A model generated the notes under the pieces. That model searched no databases. It worked only from the letters and a program-made list of their open reading frames with translations, and was not told where the DNA came from. From Siphonodentalium dalli (Eukaryota; Mollusca; Scaphopoda; Gadilida; Siphonodentaliidae), in NCBI GenBank assembly GCA_032622095.1, contig CP136063.1:63067897-63131896 (forward strand): a DNA stretch of 64,000 bases, in the 5' to 3' direction. The position numbers and the translations under genes are program-made. Shown here in pieces: positions 34,327 to 45,234 of this stretch. Positions within the stretch are counted from its first letter, which is position 1; the number at the start of each line of letters is the position of its first letter.

Positions 34327-34488
34327 CCCTCATGGCACATTCGTTACTGACAATCAATTCCATAAATTTCATTATATTTCAGCTGAACATAACCTTAGGT
34401 AATACAACGTCTCAATATTACCTAACTAATTGCTGCTGTTGTGCTCTATATCATGGGCTCGACTTTGGAGCATTTCTCGAAATATGAA

Positions 34489-35416
34489 TGATGGATTATC
34501 TCTTCCTATAACAATTTTGAAATAGTTCGTTCGTATAAAATAATAAATATGAACTGAATACCAAAGTCTGGAAACGCATCTATCAAAGATGGTCTATCTA
34601 TTTGTAAACATGTGTTATATACAACATGTACGGTAGTTACCGGGGTAGTTACCGGGGTACAAAATATTAGATATGAAACGAAGACCCCTATCCGCAAATG
34701 GTCCTATTGATTAATGTTGATTACATTTCGAGTAGCCTCGTTATCGCTTATAACTATATATGGACTAAAACAATACAAACGATCAATAGCGTAGCTATGG
34801 GAACCCACCAATGATCTCTATCGCTACATTGTATTGCCTGAATGGTATGTTCTAAACGTAGAACAGTAAAGTTTCCCATTTAATCATTTCATGTTATAAT
34901 AAAATGTTCGAAATAAATCAGTATTAAATGATAGAAGCGTTTCCGGACAGATGTCTTCAATTCATATTTAATATTTTATACCCACGAAACTATTTCAAAA
35001 TTGTTACATGAAGAGATGATCCATCTTTAATGCGAATTAATTGTTCTATTTTTAGAACAGACCATTCAAATGATACCATATGGCGATACAGATCATTATG
35101 GTGTTCCCATAGCTACGCCCCGATTGTTAATTGTCCCAGATTGATTGTTTGTATTGCTTTATTACATAGTTATAAGCGATAATGAGTCTAATCAGCGTTT
35201 ATTTGTGACAAAATTAAACAATACAATGTCTGGTCTATGTTAACAGCAACCACTGTTGTTCATTAGCTAAACAACCACACGTTTTTAGACCAGAAATATA
35301 TCAGATATAATAAATATTAATCGATAGAAGCATTTCCGGACTGGGGTCTTCGATTCATATCTAATATTTTACACCCCGGTAACTATATAACACATTTTTA
35401 CACAGAGATAGACCTT
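34489..35416. mobile_element. Two diverged MITE A copies
   Basis: 34489-35030 begins with an eroded ATGGATTATCTCT end and finishes CCATCTTTAA, with part of another A end inserted at about 34585-34690. 35041-35416 lacks one end but runs from TTAGAACAGACCATTCAAAT to GTAACTATATAACACA. Confidence 0.6.
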
Positions 35417-35587
35417 TATTTAGACGAGAGCCGTCTTTGATGTGCAACCCTTGTTTTATGATTTATCTTGGTAATTTGTTTTGATCATCTGAGCGGCTTG
35501 GTACTCCATACTTATAAGCCGGATACAAACACGTTCTAATACAATTTCTCTCAATATGCAGGGTCGTCTGCAGATAATGAACCAAGA

Positions 35588-35895
35588 GACATTGACGCAG
35601 TGATTCATTCAAATGGCGCATGGGTAGTAACATGACAGAACGAAAGAACAGGTGCGAGCAACCAATATTTAGTGGCAACTGAAACAAGAGACATTGTGCA
35701 GTGATTCAATCAACTGATGCATGCGTAGTAACATGGCAGAACGAAAGAACAGGTGCGAGCAACCAATATTTAGTGGCAACTGAAACAAGAGACATTGTGC
35801 AGTGATTCAATCAACTGGTGCATGCGTAGTAACATGGCAGAACGAAAGAACAGGTGCGAGCAACCAATATTTAGTGACAACTGAAACAAGCAGTT
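35588..35895 (+). repeat. Three tandem units of about 99 bp before zinc-finger gene 2
   Basis: Each unit contains GAGACATTGTGCAGTGATTC, AGTAACATGGCAGAACGAAA and AACCAATATTTAGTGGCAAC. The last unit runs into the likely start of the gene, so it is either promoter or 5' UTR. The open frame continues upstream through the last unit. Confidence 0.85.
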
Positions 35896-35897
35896 CA

Positions 35898-38186
35898 ATG
35901 ATTATAGCATCATGGAAACCACTTCAGAATACAGAGTGTGTGAAATGTTTCACTCAATCATCGAATCAGATAATCCATTCCGATGTGAGGCCTCATGGAT
36001 GTGAAGAATACGACACTCCCTTAAATCAGCCGGGTGAAATGACTAAACACAAGTATATCCGCCGCACAGGAGATCGTACATGTACGTTTAAATGTAATGT
36101 TTGTGATGCAGGATTCCCTTCTCGTTATCGTCTGACTCGGCACATGATGATCCACACGGGTAAGACACCACATACATGTGATATCTGTCAAAAGGAATTC
36201 ACTCGGAAGTATCACCTGACTTTACACACGAGGATCCACACGGGTAAAACGCCGTATAAGTGTGATATTTGTCAGAAGGGATTTGCCACGAAGAGTAGTC
36301 TGACAGTACACACGAGGAGCCACACGGGTGGGACTACGTATATATATAAGTGTGATATTTGTCAGAAGGGATTCGTCACGAAGAGTAGTCTGACAGTACA
36401 TAAGAGGATCCACACGGGTGAGACTCCTTACAAGTGTGATATTTGTCCGAAGGGATTTAAAATGAAGAGTAGACTGACAGTACATATGCGGATCCACACA
36501 GGCGAGACTCCGTATACGTGTGATATTTGTCATAAGAGATTCACGATGAAGAGTAGTCTGACAGTACATATGAGGAACCACGCGGGGGAGACTCCGTATA
36601 AGTGTGATATTTGTCAGAAGGGATTTACAATGAAGAGTAGACTGACAGTACATATGCGGATCCACACAGGCGAGACTCCGTATACGTGTGATATTTGTCA
36701 GAAAGGATTCACTGACAACAGTAATCTGACTGCACATAGGAGGATCCACACGGGGGACACATCTTATAAGTGTGATATTTGTCAGAAGGGCTTCACGATG
36801 AAGAGTTATATGACAGCACATAAGAGGATCCACACGGGTGAGACTCCTTACAAGTGTGATATTTGTCAGAAGGGATTTACAATGAAGTGTAATCTGACTG
36901 TACATATGCGGATCCACGAATGCGAGACTCCGTATACGTGTGATATTTGTCAGAAGAGATTCACGATGAAGAGTAGTCTGACAAGACATATGAGGAACCA
37001 CGCGGGGGAGACTCCGTATAAGTGTGATATTTGTCAGAAAGGATTCACTGACAACAGTAATCTGACTGCACATAGGAGGATCCACACGGGGGACACATCT
37101 TATAAGTGTGATATTTGTCAGAAGGGCTTCACGATGAAGAGTTATATGACAGCACATAAGAGGATCCACACGGGTGAGACTCCTTACAAGTGTGATATTT
37201 GTCAGAAGAGATTCACGATGAAGAGTAGTCTGACAGTACACATGAGGAACCACGCGGGGGAGACTCCGTATAAGTGTGATATTTGTCAGAAGGGATTTAC
37301 AATGAAGAGTAGACTGACAGTACATATGCGGATCCACACAGGCGAGACTCCGTATACGTGTGATATTTGTCAGAAAGGATTCACTGACAACAGTAATCTG
37401 ACTGCACATAGGAGGATCCACACGGGGGACACATCTTATAAGTGTGATATTTGTCAGAAAGGATTCACTGACAACAGTAATCTGACAGTACATATGGGGA
37501 GCCACACGGGAGGAACTCCGTATAAGTGTGATATTTGTCAAAAGGCATTCACCTTGAAGGGTAATCTGACAGTACATGTGAGGATCCACACGGGCGAGAC
37601 TCCGTATAAGTGTGATATTTGTCAAAAGGAATTCAGCTTGAAGAGTAGTCTGACAGTACATATGAGGAACCACACGGGCGAGACTGCGTACAAGTGTGAT
37701 ATTTGTCAGAAGGGATTCGCTTCGAAGAGTTATCTGACAGTACATATGAGGAACCATACGGGGGAGACTCCGTTTAAGTGTGATATTTGCCAGAAGGGAT
37801 TCACCTTGAAGGGTTATCTGACAGTACATATGAGGAACCATACGGGGGAGACTCCGTTTAAGTGTGATATTTGTCAGAAGGGATTCACATCGAAGGGTAG
37901 TCTGACTGTACATATGAGGATCCATACGCGGGAGACACCGTATAAATGTGATATTTGTCAGAAAGGATTTACTCAAAAATCTAACGTGATTAACCATATG
38001 AGGATCCACACGGGAGGGGAGCCGTACGAGTGTGATATATGTGACAAAGGATACGCTAATAAGTCTGACCTGATTAAACACGCGAGGGTCCACACGGGAG
38101 ATAAACCTTATAAATGTGACCAGTGCAACAATGTTTGCAGTACATCTACGGCCCTACGAATGCACATGAGCAGCATACACATGTGA
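35898..38186 (+). CDS. C2H2 zinc-finger protein 2 (25 tandem fingers)
   Basis: A frame of about 762 residues from the first in-frame ATG (ATGATTATAGCATC) to TGA at 38184-38186. The frame stays open upstream to 35802 without an ATG. Residues 8-60 hold degenerate fingers (CVKCFTQSS, RPHGCEEY) paralogous to the start of gene 1. About 24 standard CxxC-x12-HxxxH fingers follow with HTGETPYKCDICQKGF-type linkers, and a 25th (CDQCNNVCSTSTALRMH) in which the core phenylalanine is cysteine. The expected role is sequence-specific DNA binding in the nucleus; no effector domain is seen. Fingers 6-8 recur as 14-16 and 8-9 as 12-13 with the same amino acids, so the array has expanded recently by duplication of blocks. 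In gene 1 the homologous ATGG start lies in the coding frame; here that ATGG (near 35910) is out of frame, so the start has moved. Confidence 0.85.
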   Translation: MIIASWKPLQNTECVKCFTQSSNQIIHSDVRPHGCEEYDTPLNQPGEMTKHKYIRRTGDRTCTFKCNVCDAGFPSRYRLTRHMMIHTGKTPHTCDICQKEFTRKYHLTLHTRIHTGKTPYKCDICQKGFATKSSLTVHTRSHTGGTTYIYKCDICQKGFVTKSSLTVHKRIHTGETPYKCDICPKGFKMKSRLTVHMRIHTGETPYTCDICHKRFTMKSSLTVHMRNHAGETPYKCDICQKGFTMKSRLTVHMRIHTGETPYTCDICQKGFTDNSNLTAHRRIHTGDTSYKCDICQKGFTMKSYMTAHKRIHTGETPYKCDICQKGFTMKCNLTVHMRIHECETPYTCDICQKRFTMKSSLTRHMRNHAGETPYKCDICQKGFTDNSNLTAHRRIHTGDTSYKCDICQKGFTMKSYMTAHKRIHTGETPYKCDICQKRFTMKSSLTVHMRNHAGETPYKCDICQKGFTMKSRLTVHMRIHTGETPYTCDICQKGFTDNSNLTAHRRIHTGDTSYKCDICQKGFTDNSNLTVHMGSHTGGTPYKCDICQKAFTLKGNLTVHVRIHTGETPYKCDICQKEFSLKSSLTVHMRNHTGETAYKCDICQKGFASKSYLTVHMRNHTGETPFKCDICQKGFTLKGYLTVHMRNHTGETPFKCDICQKGFTSKGSLTVHMRIHTRETPYKCDICQKGFTQKSNVINHMRIHTGGEPYECDICDKGYANKSDLIKHARVHTGDKPYKCDQCNNVCSTSTALRMHMSSIHM

Positions 38187-38580
38187 TAGAAGCCGTATGA
38201 AGGTGATATGGTATGCAGCACGTCTACGGCCCTAAGAATGTACATGGGCATCGTACACATGTGGTAGAAGTCGTATAAATGTGATATGGTATGCGGCACA
38301 TCTACGGCCCTAAGAATGCACATGAGCTACGTACACATGTGATAGAAGTATAAACTGTGATATGGTATGCAGCACATCTACGGCCCTAAGAATGCACATG
38401 AGCATCGTACACAAGTGGTAGAAGTCATATAAATGTGATACGGTATGTAGTACATCTACGGCCCTAACAATGCACATGAGCACCGTACACATGTGTAGAA
38501 GCCGTATACATGTGATATGGTATGCAGTACAGCTACGGCCCTAACAATGCACATGAGCATCGTGCACATGTGGTAGACAC
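38123..38580 (+). repeat. 78-bp tandem repeat made from the last finger of gene 2
   Basis: Six units with spacing 76-78 bp, each with CTACGGCCCTAAGAATGCAC and GATATGGTATGCAGCAC. Unit 1 is the coding end of gene 2 (STSTALRMHMS); units 2-6 lie after the stop and contain stops, so they are untranslated copies. A finger module is normally 84 bp; the 78-bp unit lost two codons. Confidence 0.88.
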
Positions 38581-38624
38581 AACATAGTTGATATTGATCG
38601 TTGAAGTTCACTTAGCATATTCAT

Positions 38625-39010
38625 TTGACTACGCACATGAGGATCCTCGTGAGATCATCACATAAGAGGATACCGTGGATTCAAACCACAGCAATGCAGC
38701 AAGGCATTCCCTGATTCCACCAACTTAAAGGTCGTGTGAGGGAGGGATCACGCGGGATTATCACTCATGAGAGCACACCACGGATTCAAACCACAGTATT
38801 GCGACAAGGTATTCCATGATTCAACCAACTTAACGGCCATGTGAGGGTCCACGTGGGATTATCACGCATGAGAGCATTCCGCGGATGATTCAAACCACAG
38901 CAATGTCGCAAGGCATTCCCTGATTTCAGCAAGTTAATGATATATGTGAGGATCCACGCGAGATTATCACACATCACCGAGCACACAATGGTTTCGAACG
39001 TGAATGTCTC
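38625..39010 (+). pseudogene. Decayed zinc-finger modules, three copies
   Basis: Units of about 115 bp with GGATTCAAACCACAGYAWTG, AAGGYATTCC and TTCCACCAACTTAA read as FKPQ-C-KAFPDSTNL, the first half of a finger. They are followed by GTGAGGGTCCACG, the remnant of HVRIH. The reading frame is broken several times and the second cysteine is often lost. They are either remains of a longer gene 2 or of a third gene. Confidence 0.75.
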
Positions 39011-40432
39011 GTCATTAAGCAAATCATATACTCTCTACTGATGTGACACGACACTCGAGTGTAATATCACACTGGCGTGGCACAGAAGCTCTATATTTGG
39101 CGTTTATATACCATAAGAGACGCACACCATACTGCCACTGAAAATATGTAATATATCGTTCAGGTTGTAATAAAACTTATTAGGTCAGAGACTTGCATGG
39201 CCCTTGGGATGCCTTAACCGAATAATATTCAGATGTACGCCTCTTTACAAGAGTTCAAGACCCAAATTTCCAATAACGTCTTATTTTGGGTTAAATGGTT
39301 TTGACCACTTCACACGCAAAATGACCATAAATTATGTAAACAAATGAATTACCCCAAAAAGAAAGTGATCAAATCTCTAGTAGCCGGAAGTTAGTTCAAA
39401 GTGTCTACTGTGCCTGAGACTAACAGTGTTCTTAATTTTGGATGTTCACTATTGTAGTATAGTGTTCATTATTTCATCCTTTTCTCAAATGAATGAAAAT
39501 TTTAATACAAATATCTTTAAAAATTATAAAATAGTCATTGGCTGATGCTGCCCACATTAATACACATACCCCTGGGGTAAATTACCAGATATACCAATAT
39601 ATATTATAACTGACAAGGTTCACAAGTCCGATTTATTAAAAAACACACCATCTAGCATATTCCTCATTGATTCTCAAAATATTTCTTCCTCGTCACAATA
39701 TATTTAAATGTGTCTTATTGGCCATGAAATTTTCTTTCTTTTGATATATAATTTGATAGTTGCAAACGACGGGAAGTCGATATATCGTATCGAAAACAAG
39801 GAAAACCTACCTACGAAAAGAGTTCGTCTGTTTCAATGCCCGGTAAGTAGTGATTATACACGGATACCAATTCAATTATTACCATCGCAATTGCCGAACT
39901 TCCCGTACGATCAAACGAAAGAAACTTGTATGTACTATAACAAACACTGGCATATGTTGGCTGAGTTGACAATGTTTTAGAATTAATGAGGATATTAGGC
40001 GGACAGGGAGACTGACGACCCATTTTACTTCCAAATTACCCGTAGATATTGCAAGTTTTCTGTGCCATGTATCGACTTCCCTCCGTTTGATTCTATGGAA
40101 TAATGCACAAAAAGAAAGGAAATATAACACTGACATATATTGTGACTGAGTTGAACGATTTTAAAAATCTATGAGAAACATGTGAATTCTGAAAAAATAA
40201 TACTAGAGCACGTAACTGGTTGGTGTTATCCATGACATGACAGCGTTTATACAATTTGGAGTATTTCTTCGAAAAAGTAGTTCATAGTTTTCAAGACAAA
40301 AATATTTGTTACTACCACATCTGCCTGAAATGGCGGTTTGTTTTGTCATCTAATTTTGCTTGTCAAAACAGTGGCAGAAAACAGGTGACAAAAACTGTTT
40401 ACTATTTTTTTTTAAATCCTATGGGCACTGTT
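39011..40432. other. Unassigned spacer
   Basis: No gene recognised. A 90-codon frame at 39708-39980 lacks known motifs, and the opposite strand is open over the same stretch. Confidence 0.35.
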
Positions 40433-40967
40433 TTAAAGGTGGATTATCTCTTTGTAAACATGTATTATATAGTTATCGGGGTATAAAATATTAGATCTGA
40501 ATCGAAGACTCCTGTCCGGAAATGCTTCTATCGATTTATATTTTATTTTTTTTCGAATATTTTCTGGTCTAAAAATGTGTGTTTGTTCAGCTAACGGACA
40601 ATAGTGGTTACTGTTAACAGAGACCAGAAATTTTATTGTACAATTTTGTCACAAATAAACATTAATTAGACTCATTATCGCTTATATATGTGGAACAAGA
40701 CAATACAAACAATCAATCTGGGACATTTGACTTTCGGTGCGTAGCAATAGGAACTGCCCAGTGCTCTACATGTATATCGCAATATGGTATCATCCGAATG
40801 GTCTGTTCTAAAAATAGTAACATAAACGGTCCCGATTTAATATTCGAAATAAAATCAATATTAATTGATAGAAGCTTTTCTGGACATAGGTCTTCAGTTC
40901 ATATCTATTATTTTATACCCACGCAACTATTTAAAATTTGTTATTTAAAGAGACAATCCATCTTTAA
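40433..40967 (-). mobile_element. MITE family A, copy 6 (complete, inverted)
   Basis: TTAA at both limits; begins AGGTGGATTATCTC and ends CCATCT-TTAA. The recurrent internal frame is open (40690-40971 on the plus strand). Confidence 0.85.
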
Positions 40968-41617
40968 GTAATTGCTAAAACATTTGGGCTCTTCTTGCTC
41001 TCCCAACGAAGCACACACCCTACCGACATTTTATTTCAAAGCCCGAACTTAACAAGATATATATTTTCCTATTGTTTTTAGCCTTCCTTCAACCTTCGAA
41101 ATTGTGTATAGCTACCTATTTTTCTCGTTGCTAAAATTTTATATGGTTGCAAAGATTTGTTGTTTTCAAAGGCCATGCCTATAAACTTTTTACCGCAATG
41201 CGAAAATTGCTAATTTTTATCTCCAGTGTTATTCCAGGAAAGCCCAAATATATCATACTTAATTCAATTCGTTTAATCTTATCGACCCATACATAATACA
41301 TAGGTATTAAGATAACATATAATACATTTATGTACATGGCTTACATGATAAATATTAAAATGATATTCATTATAAAATATGAACAGTATTTACAATATAA
41401 ATAATATAAATGTTTGCCATAGGTGAATTCCATGTATACTATGGTGTCATACGATTGATCAATCCAAAGTGCATAGAAACCCTTTATTATGTTACCGGCG
41501 AGGTACCATAATTAAGAGTATGTATCCACTCTGGTTTAGTCTCTCGCGCACGTTATTTCTTGTTAGCTTCGTATGAATGCAGTGTCATTTACTATCATTT
41601 TCAGTATCTACCCGAGT
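40968..41617. other. Unassigned spacer
   Basis: AT-rich DNA with no gene recognised. Sequence just left of 41618 could belong to the 3' end of the minus-strand LINE that resumes at 42210, but I could not confirm this. Confidence 0.3.
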
Positions 41618-42209
41618 TTAAAGGGGTACTGTACGCCAAATGTTGTTGTTGGTTTCTATAGTCTCCGAGTCAGAGAATAAGGTAACAATTTTTTCATTAT
41701 TTGAAAGTCTGTTGAGTACGAAGTAGTGTTACGGATGACAAATTTACCGGAATGCAAAAATACAAATTGTCGTTGTCGAGTAATTGTTGTACAGTTTTCA
41801 ACCAAATGAAGCAAATAAAAATTATATTATAGGCATACTAGTCCAATATAATCATTTAAGTTATTGTATCGTCGCTAGTCAGTGAGTGACTTGAGTGTTC
41901 TCCCCCGTATCATTATAATATTTTAAGCAATCGTGTGTGCGATCGGTTTAACATCCAGTATCCCTCAATTACTTTATTTTGATTACGGAAATTCGTAATT
42001 TAATTGACGCCATTTTATGGCTCCAGTCATAAATTCAATTTATATCAAATTATTAACTTTAAAATTATTAAATTTTAAGATAGCCTATTAACCTGAGCGT
42101 TTACAGAATACATCTTCGACTCAAATTACTTATGTTTCTATATATTATCGATATTAGATCGTTGTTGTCACCGGAAATTTAATGAAAATGGCGTACAGTA
42201 CCCCTTTAA
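41618..42209. mobile_element. MITE family J (TTAA-flanked)
   Basis: A 592-bp element with ends AAAGGGGTACTGTACGCC and its exact complement, TTAA at both limits, and no coding of its own. It cuts the C-terminal frame of the minus-strand LINE, which enters its edge and ends within it at 42154. Confidence 0.85.
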
Positions 42210-43500
42210 CCGAATTTATAAGTTCACGATTGATTATTTTAATAAAATCGCACAATTTACGTATGTCTGTTGAATTGTTCTGGTTAAGTATTTCACTCAT
42301 TGTGATAGTATTTTGTTTTCTGTTAGTAAATGTTGACAGTAATCGCAGTCGATCGGGTGACAGTCTCTCCCATTCGAGAAGATAATGAAATTCATCTCCA
42401 ATCTTTCTGGAGTGACATAGTGGACATAGTCGGTCAGTTTGTTCAGGTTTTCGACAGCGTCCTGTTTCAATCGGTAAATGGTGATTACTGGTTCTAAATT
42501 TACATAATGTAATCCGGTTTACTAAGTTCAACGCTAGATACTTTTCAAAAGATAAGTCATGTTTAAAAATTTGGTATATCTTACCACGACTGGAGTTGTT
42601 CATATCAGTTTCCCAATTATCTGTGAATTGTGAAATTAAACTACATTTTATATACGAAACGGAATGGGCCAGTATCCGGTATGCGCTCCGTGTGCCATGC
42701 ATGTAATTGGTTACAGTGTTCTAATAAATCATGGATTCTGTGTAACAAAGGGACATTATTGACGTTGATATCAAACATAGACTGTGCTAATTTCAGAAGT
42801 ATTCTGGGATATCTCACCTCCGCACTGTTCATAATTTTACACCATATTTTATTATTCTCCGTGTTTATATAAACGTCAATTGGTAGCCTCCCAAATTCCC
42901 TATACAACATGAAGTTGGGAGTAGATGGCCTGATGTTAAGAATATGCTTCATAACTTTTCGATGAACTTTTTCCAAAATATCATTGTTACCGAAACCCCA
43001 AATCTCGCAACCATTATTAAAATTGGCATAACGTGCAGGTCGAACAAATCAAGTTGGTTTTTGATCGAGAGACAGTGCTTTCGCGATTTTCCAATAACTG
43101 AGTACATGGCTTTGGTAGCTTTTTCTGCCAGGGCCTTTTGTGTCGTCCTGAATGATCCAGATTTGCAAAATATTATTCCAAGGTAATAAATTTATTTACT
43201 GTTTCAATTTATTCTACCTTTGATAAGAAATTTTGTCTTTTTTTGAGAGACTGGTCTTCGATGGGTTGACAATTTTTGTTTTCTCGATATTATTGCAATA
43301 TTTTTCAAAGAGATCCAATTGTTGTTGTAATACTTTTGGGGTTTCCGCCAAGATTGTCATATCATCGGCGTAAAGAATCATAAATATTTTTACATAACAG
43401 TTGAGTCGATTCTTTATTTCTAGGTCTATTGTTTTTAAGCCCACGACGTCGTTATCGAGTGAATATTCTCGTATTAGATTAGGTTGCGGCAACCTGAATA
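42210..43500 (-). pseudogene. LINE 3 fragment: RT catalytic region and C-terminal domain
   Basis: Reading leftwards on the minus strand, a 92-codon piece has KIFMILYADDMTILAET, the YxDD catalytic box of reverse transcriptase (about 43360-43375). Decayed sequence follows with CEIWGFGNNDILEKVHRKV, then 42641-42976 (MKHILNIRPSTPNFMLYREF). The last part is 42210-42702 with DRLCPLCHSRKIGDEFHYLL, the C-terminal CxxC…H zinc-knuckle region of many LINEs. Frames are shifted between pieces and the N-terminus is absent. Its C-terminus is cut by MITE J. Confidence 0.8.
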
Positions 43501-43502
43501 AG

Positions 43503-43675
43503 TGACCTTGTCTTTAATCACTTGAAAGAATCATCTCTGTGTCAGTGCGGTAGTTTTGAAACTGAATCAGCTTACCATTTCTTCTCCTGGTGCCCTCTTT
43601 TCGCCAAAATTATATCAGAACTTCTAAATAACTTACCCGATGTACTATTGTACAACCGATGCTCTATTGTAAAAC
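43503..43675 (+). pseudogene. LINE 4 C-terminal fragment, opposite strand
   Basis: About 55 codons with LCQCGSFETESAYHFFSWCP, the CxC…H…C zinc-knuckle typical of the very end of LINE ORF2 proteins. It points away from LINE 3 and is cut by the assembly gap at 43676. Confidence 0.65.
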
Positions 43676-43775
43676 NNNNNNNNNNNNNNNNNNNNNNNNN
43701 NNNNNNNNNNNNNNNNNNNNNNNNNNNNNNNNNNNNNNNNNNNNNNNNNNNNNNNNNNNNNNNNNNNNNNNNNNN
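43676..43775. other. Assembly gap (100 N)
   Basis: Exactly 100 undetermined bases, the usual placeholder for a gap of unknown size. Confidence 0.99.
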
Positions 43776-43784
43776 AAAGTAAGG

Positions 43785-43865
43785 TAAGTGGGCGGTATCT
43801 GGAGAAGTCGCCCCCCTCCCCACGGAGTCGGACCCATACGAAGACGTTCCTACGCGAAGTCGGTC
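43785..43865 (+). repeat. GAAGTCG-rich repeat, copy 1
   Basis: GGTATCTGGAGAAGTCGCCC followed by several CGAAGACG or CGAAGTCGG words. A second copy is at 45826-45890 in the same orientation. Confidence 0.55.
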
Positions 43866-44221
43866 CCATTAATTAGAAGGGATTAAATCGGCTTAATTTT
43901 ATTGAGGTAGTGTTTATGTTGGCTAATTGTGAGGTCCTCAATTTTTTGCAAAAAATTATAATATGATATCACTCAATTATGGAATGTGTTCCGTTTAGCA
44001 TGAGTACAGTATCATATAAATGCATGATGGAGACTAATAATTTAAAGGTAGGCTCAGTTTACTATAGACCCTGCCTGACCAAGACTCAGAGCCCCATAAA
44101 TGTTTGTGTTATAGCGACTGATGGTTCACTAAAGACCCACCCCTGTGCTCTACAACAACTGTTTAGAATGCCTGTGACTGTCACTACAATACTTTACACA
44201 TCACAACTTTCAATGAGATTA

Positions 44222-44406
44222 TTACATATATTATACATCCGAGCCTTGAAATAGTGTCTGTCATTTGCAGAATGAGATCCCCAGAGGGCAAATTTAGTGA
44301 TGCTAACCAGCATAGCGTGTTAGCATCACTAATTCACACTCTATGGACCTCATTCTGCAAATGACAGGCGCACGATTTCAAGACTTGAATGCAAACAGTA
44401 TAATAT
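44222..44406. repeat. Large imperfect hairpin
   Basis: CTGTCATTTGCAGAATGAGA and AGTGATGCTAAC pair with GTTAGCATCACTAA and CCTCATTCTGCAAATGACAG. Weaker pairing continues outward through CCTTGAAATAGTG / ATTTCAAG and ATATTATAC / GTATAATAT. Confidence 0.8.
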
Positions 44407-45104
44407 ATATAAACCACTTTTACTTATGTTATACAATATACATACAGTTTATATTCACATAATGTTATACTATTTTGTGTAAAATTACATTTTCAACGTG
44501 TTTATTGCTGCTATAAACAAAATAAAATATAAGCTAACACCTGTAGCGATCAGCTGTTTTGACCAGGTACTTAGGTGTGAAACTGAAACTGATATAACGG
44601 TAATCACAACAATCGATAAGTTGTGTCGGAGACAATGGGAACAAGGCCCATGGGACTCAGAATATACGTATATACGTATTTAATGTTTAGCTTCACCTAC
44701 CACAAAATAAACAAGTGAAATATATTCTTATTATAGCTTATGCTTCGTAAAAAGCGTTCCGTTCGCGAAAACGTGCTTAGCTTCAGATCTCGATCTAAAG
44801 CGGAAGTGAGAACTATTCAGTGAATTATCACCCTTGCCATATTCGTTTGTCTATTTATAGCCACTATAAAATTTGGTTCGCCATTTACTTTTACCACGTA
44901 TTCTACCGCGTGGCCGATGAGAGCGCAGCAGGTAAATCATTGTTTGTTCTGTCTCAAAGATTTCTTTTTATCCACTTCGTTTAAACCCAATTACTGTGTC
45001 CCCGTAATTTTGAAAAATTCTTTTATCATGTTCTAATTGATCCCGGTTATTTATTTGAGCACTAAATGATAGCTTATTTATTCGGATTTCGTTTTAGCGC
45101 GAAA

Positions 45105-45234
45105 TCCAAAAAGATCTATAAAGATCGAGTGTCATGTGATGCCATAGATTGCAACACCCCGCTCCGGTTTCATGGTCGGCATGCCTTTTTTAGAATACCG
45201 GAAGTCAGCTTACGAGCGACATCTCGGGGGAGGT
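45105..45234 (+). CDS. Weak candidate exon, THAP-like
   Basis: A short frame reads SCDAIDCNTPLRFHGRHAFF then RIPEV and a GGGAG|GTAATG splice-donor-like end at about 45234. A pair of cysteines followed by an aromatic-rich FFRIPE stretch resembles the first part of THAP zinc-binding domains, but the spacing of the cysteines is unusual, and the later cysteine and histidine would be in a downstream exon I could not find. Low confidence; a chance match is possible. Confidence 0.2.

Noticed and set aside
36222-38093. 623-codon minus-strand frame as a gene
   Set aside because: It mirrors the zinc-finger array codon by codon; no independent domain.
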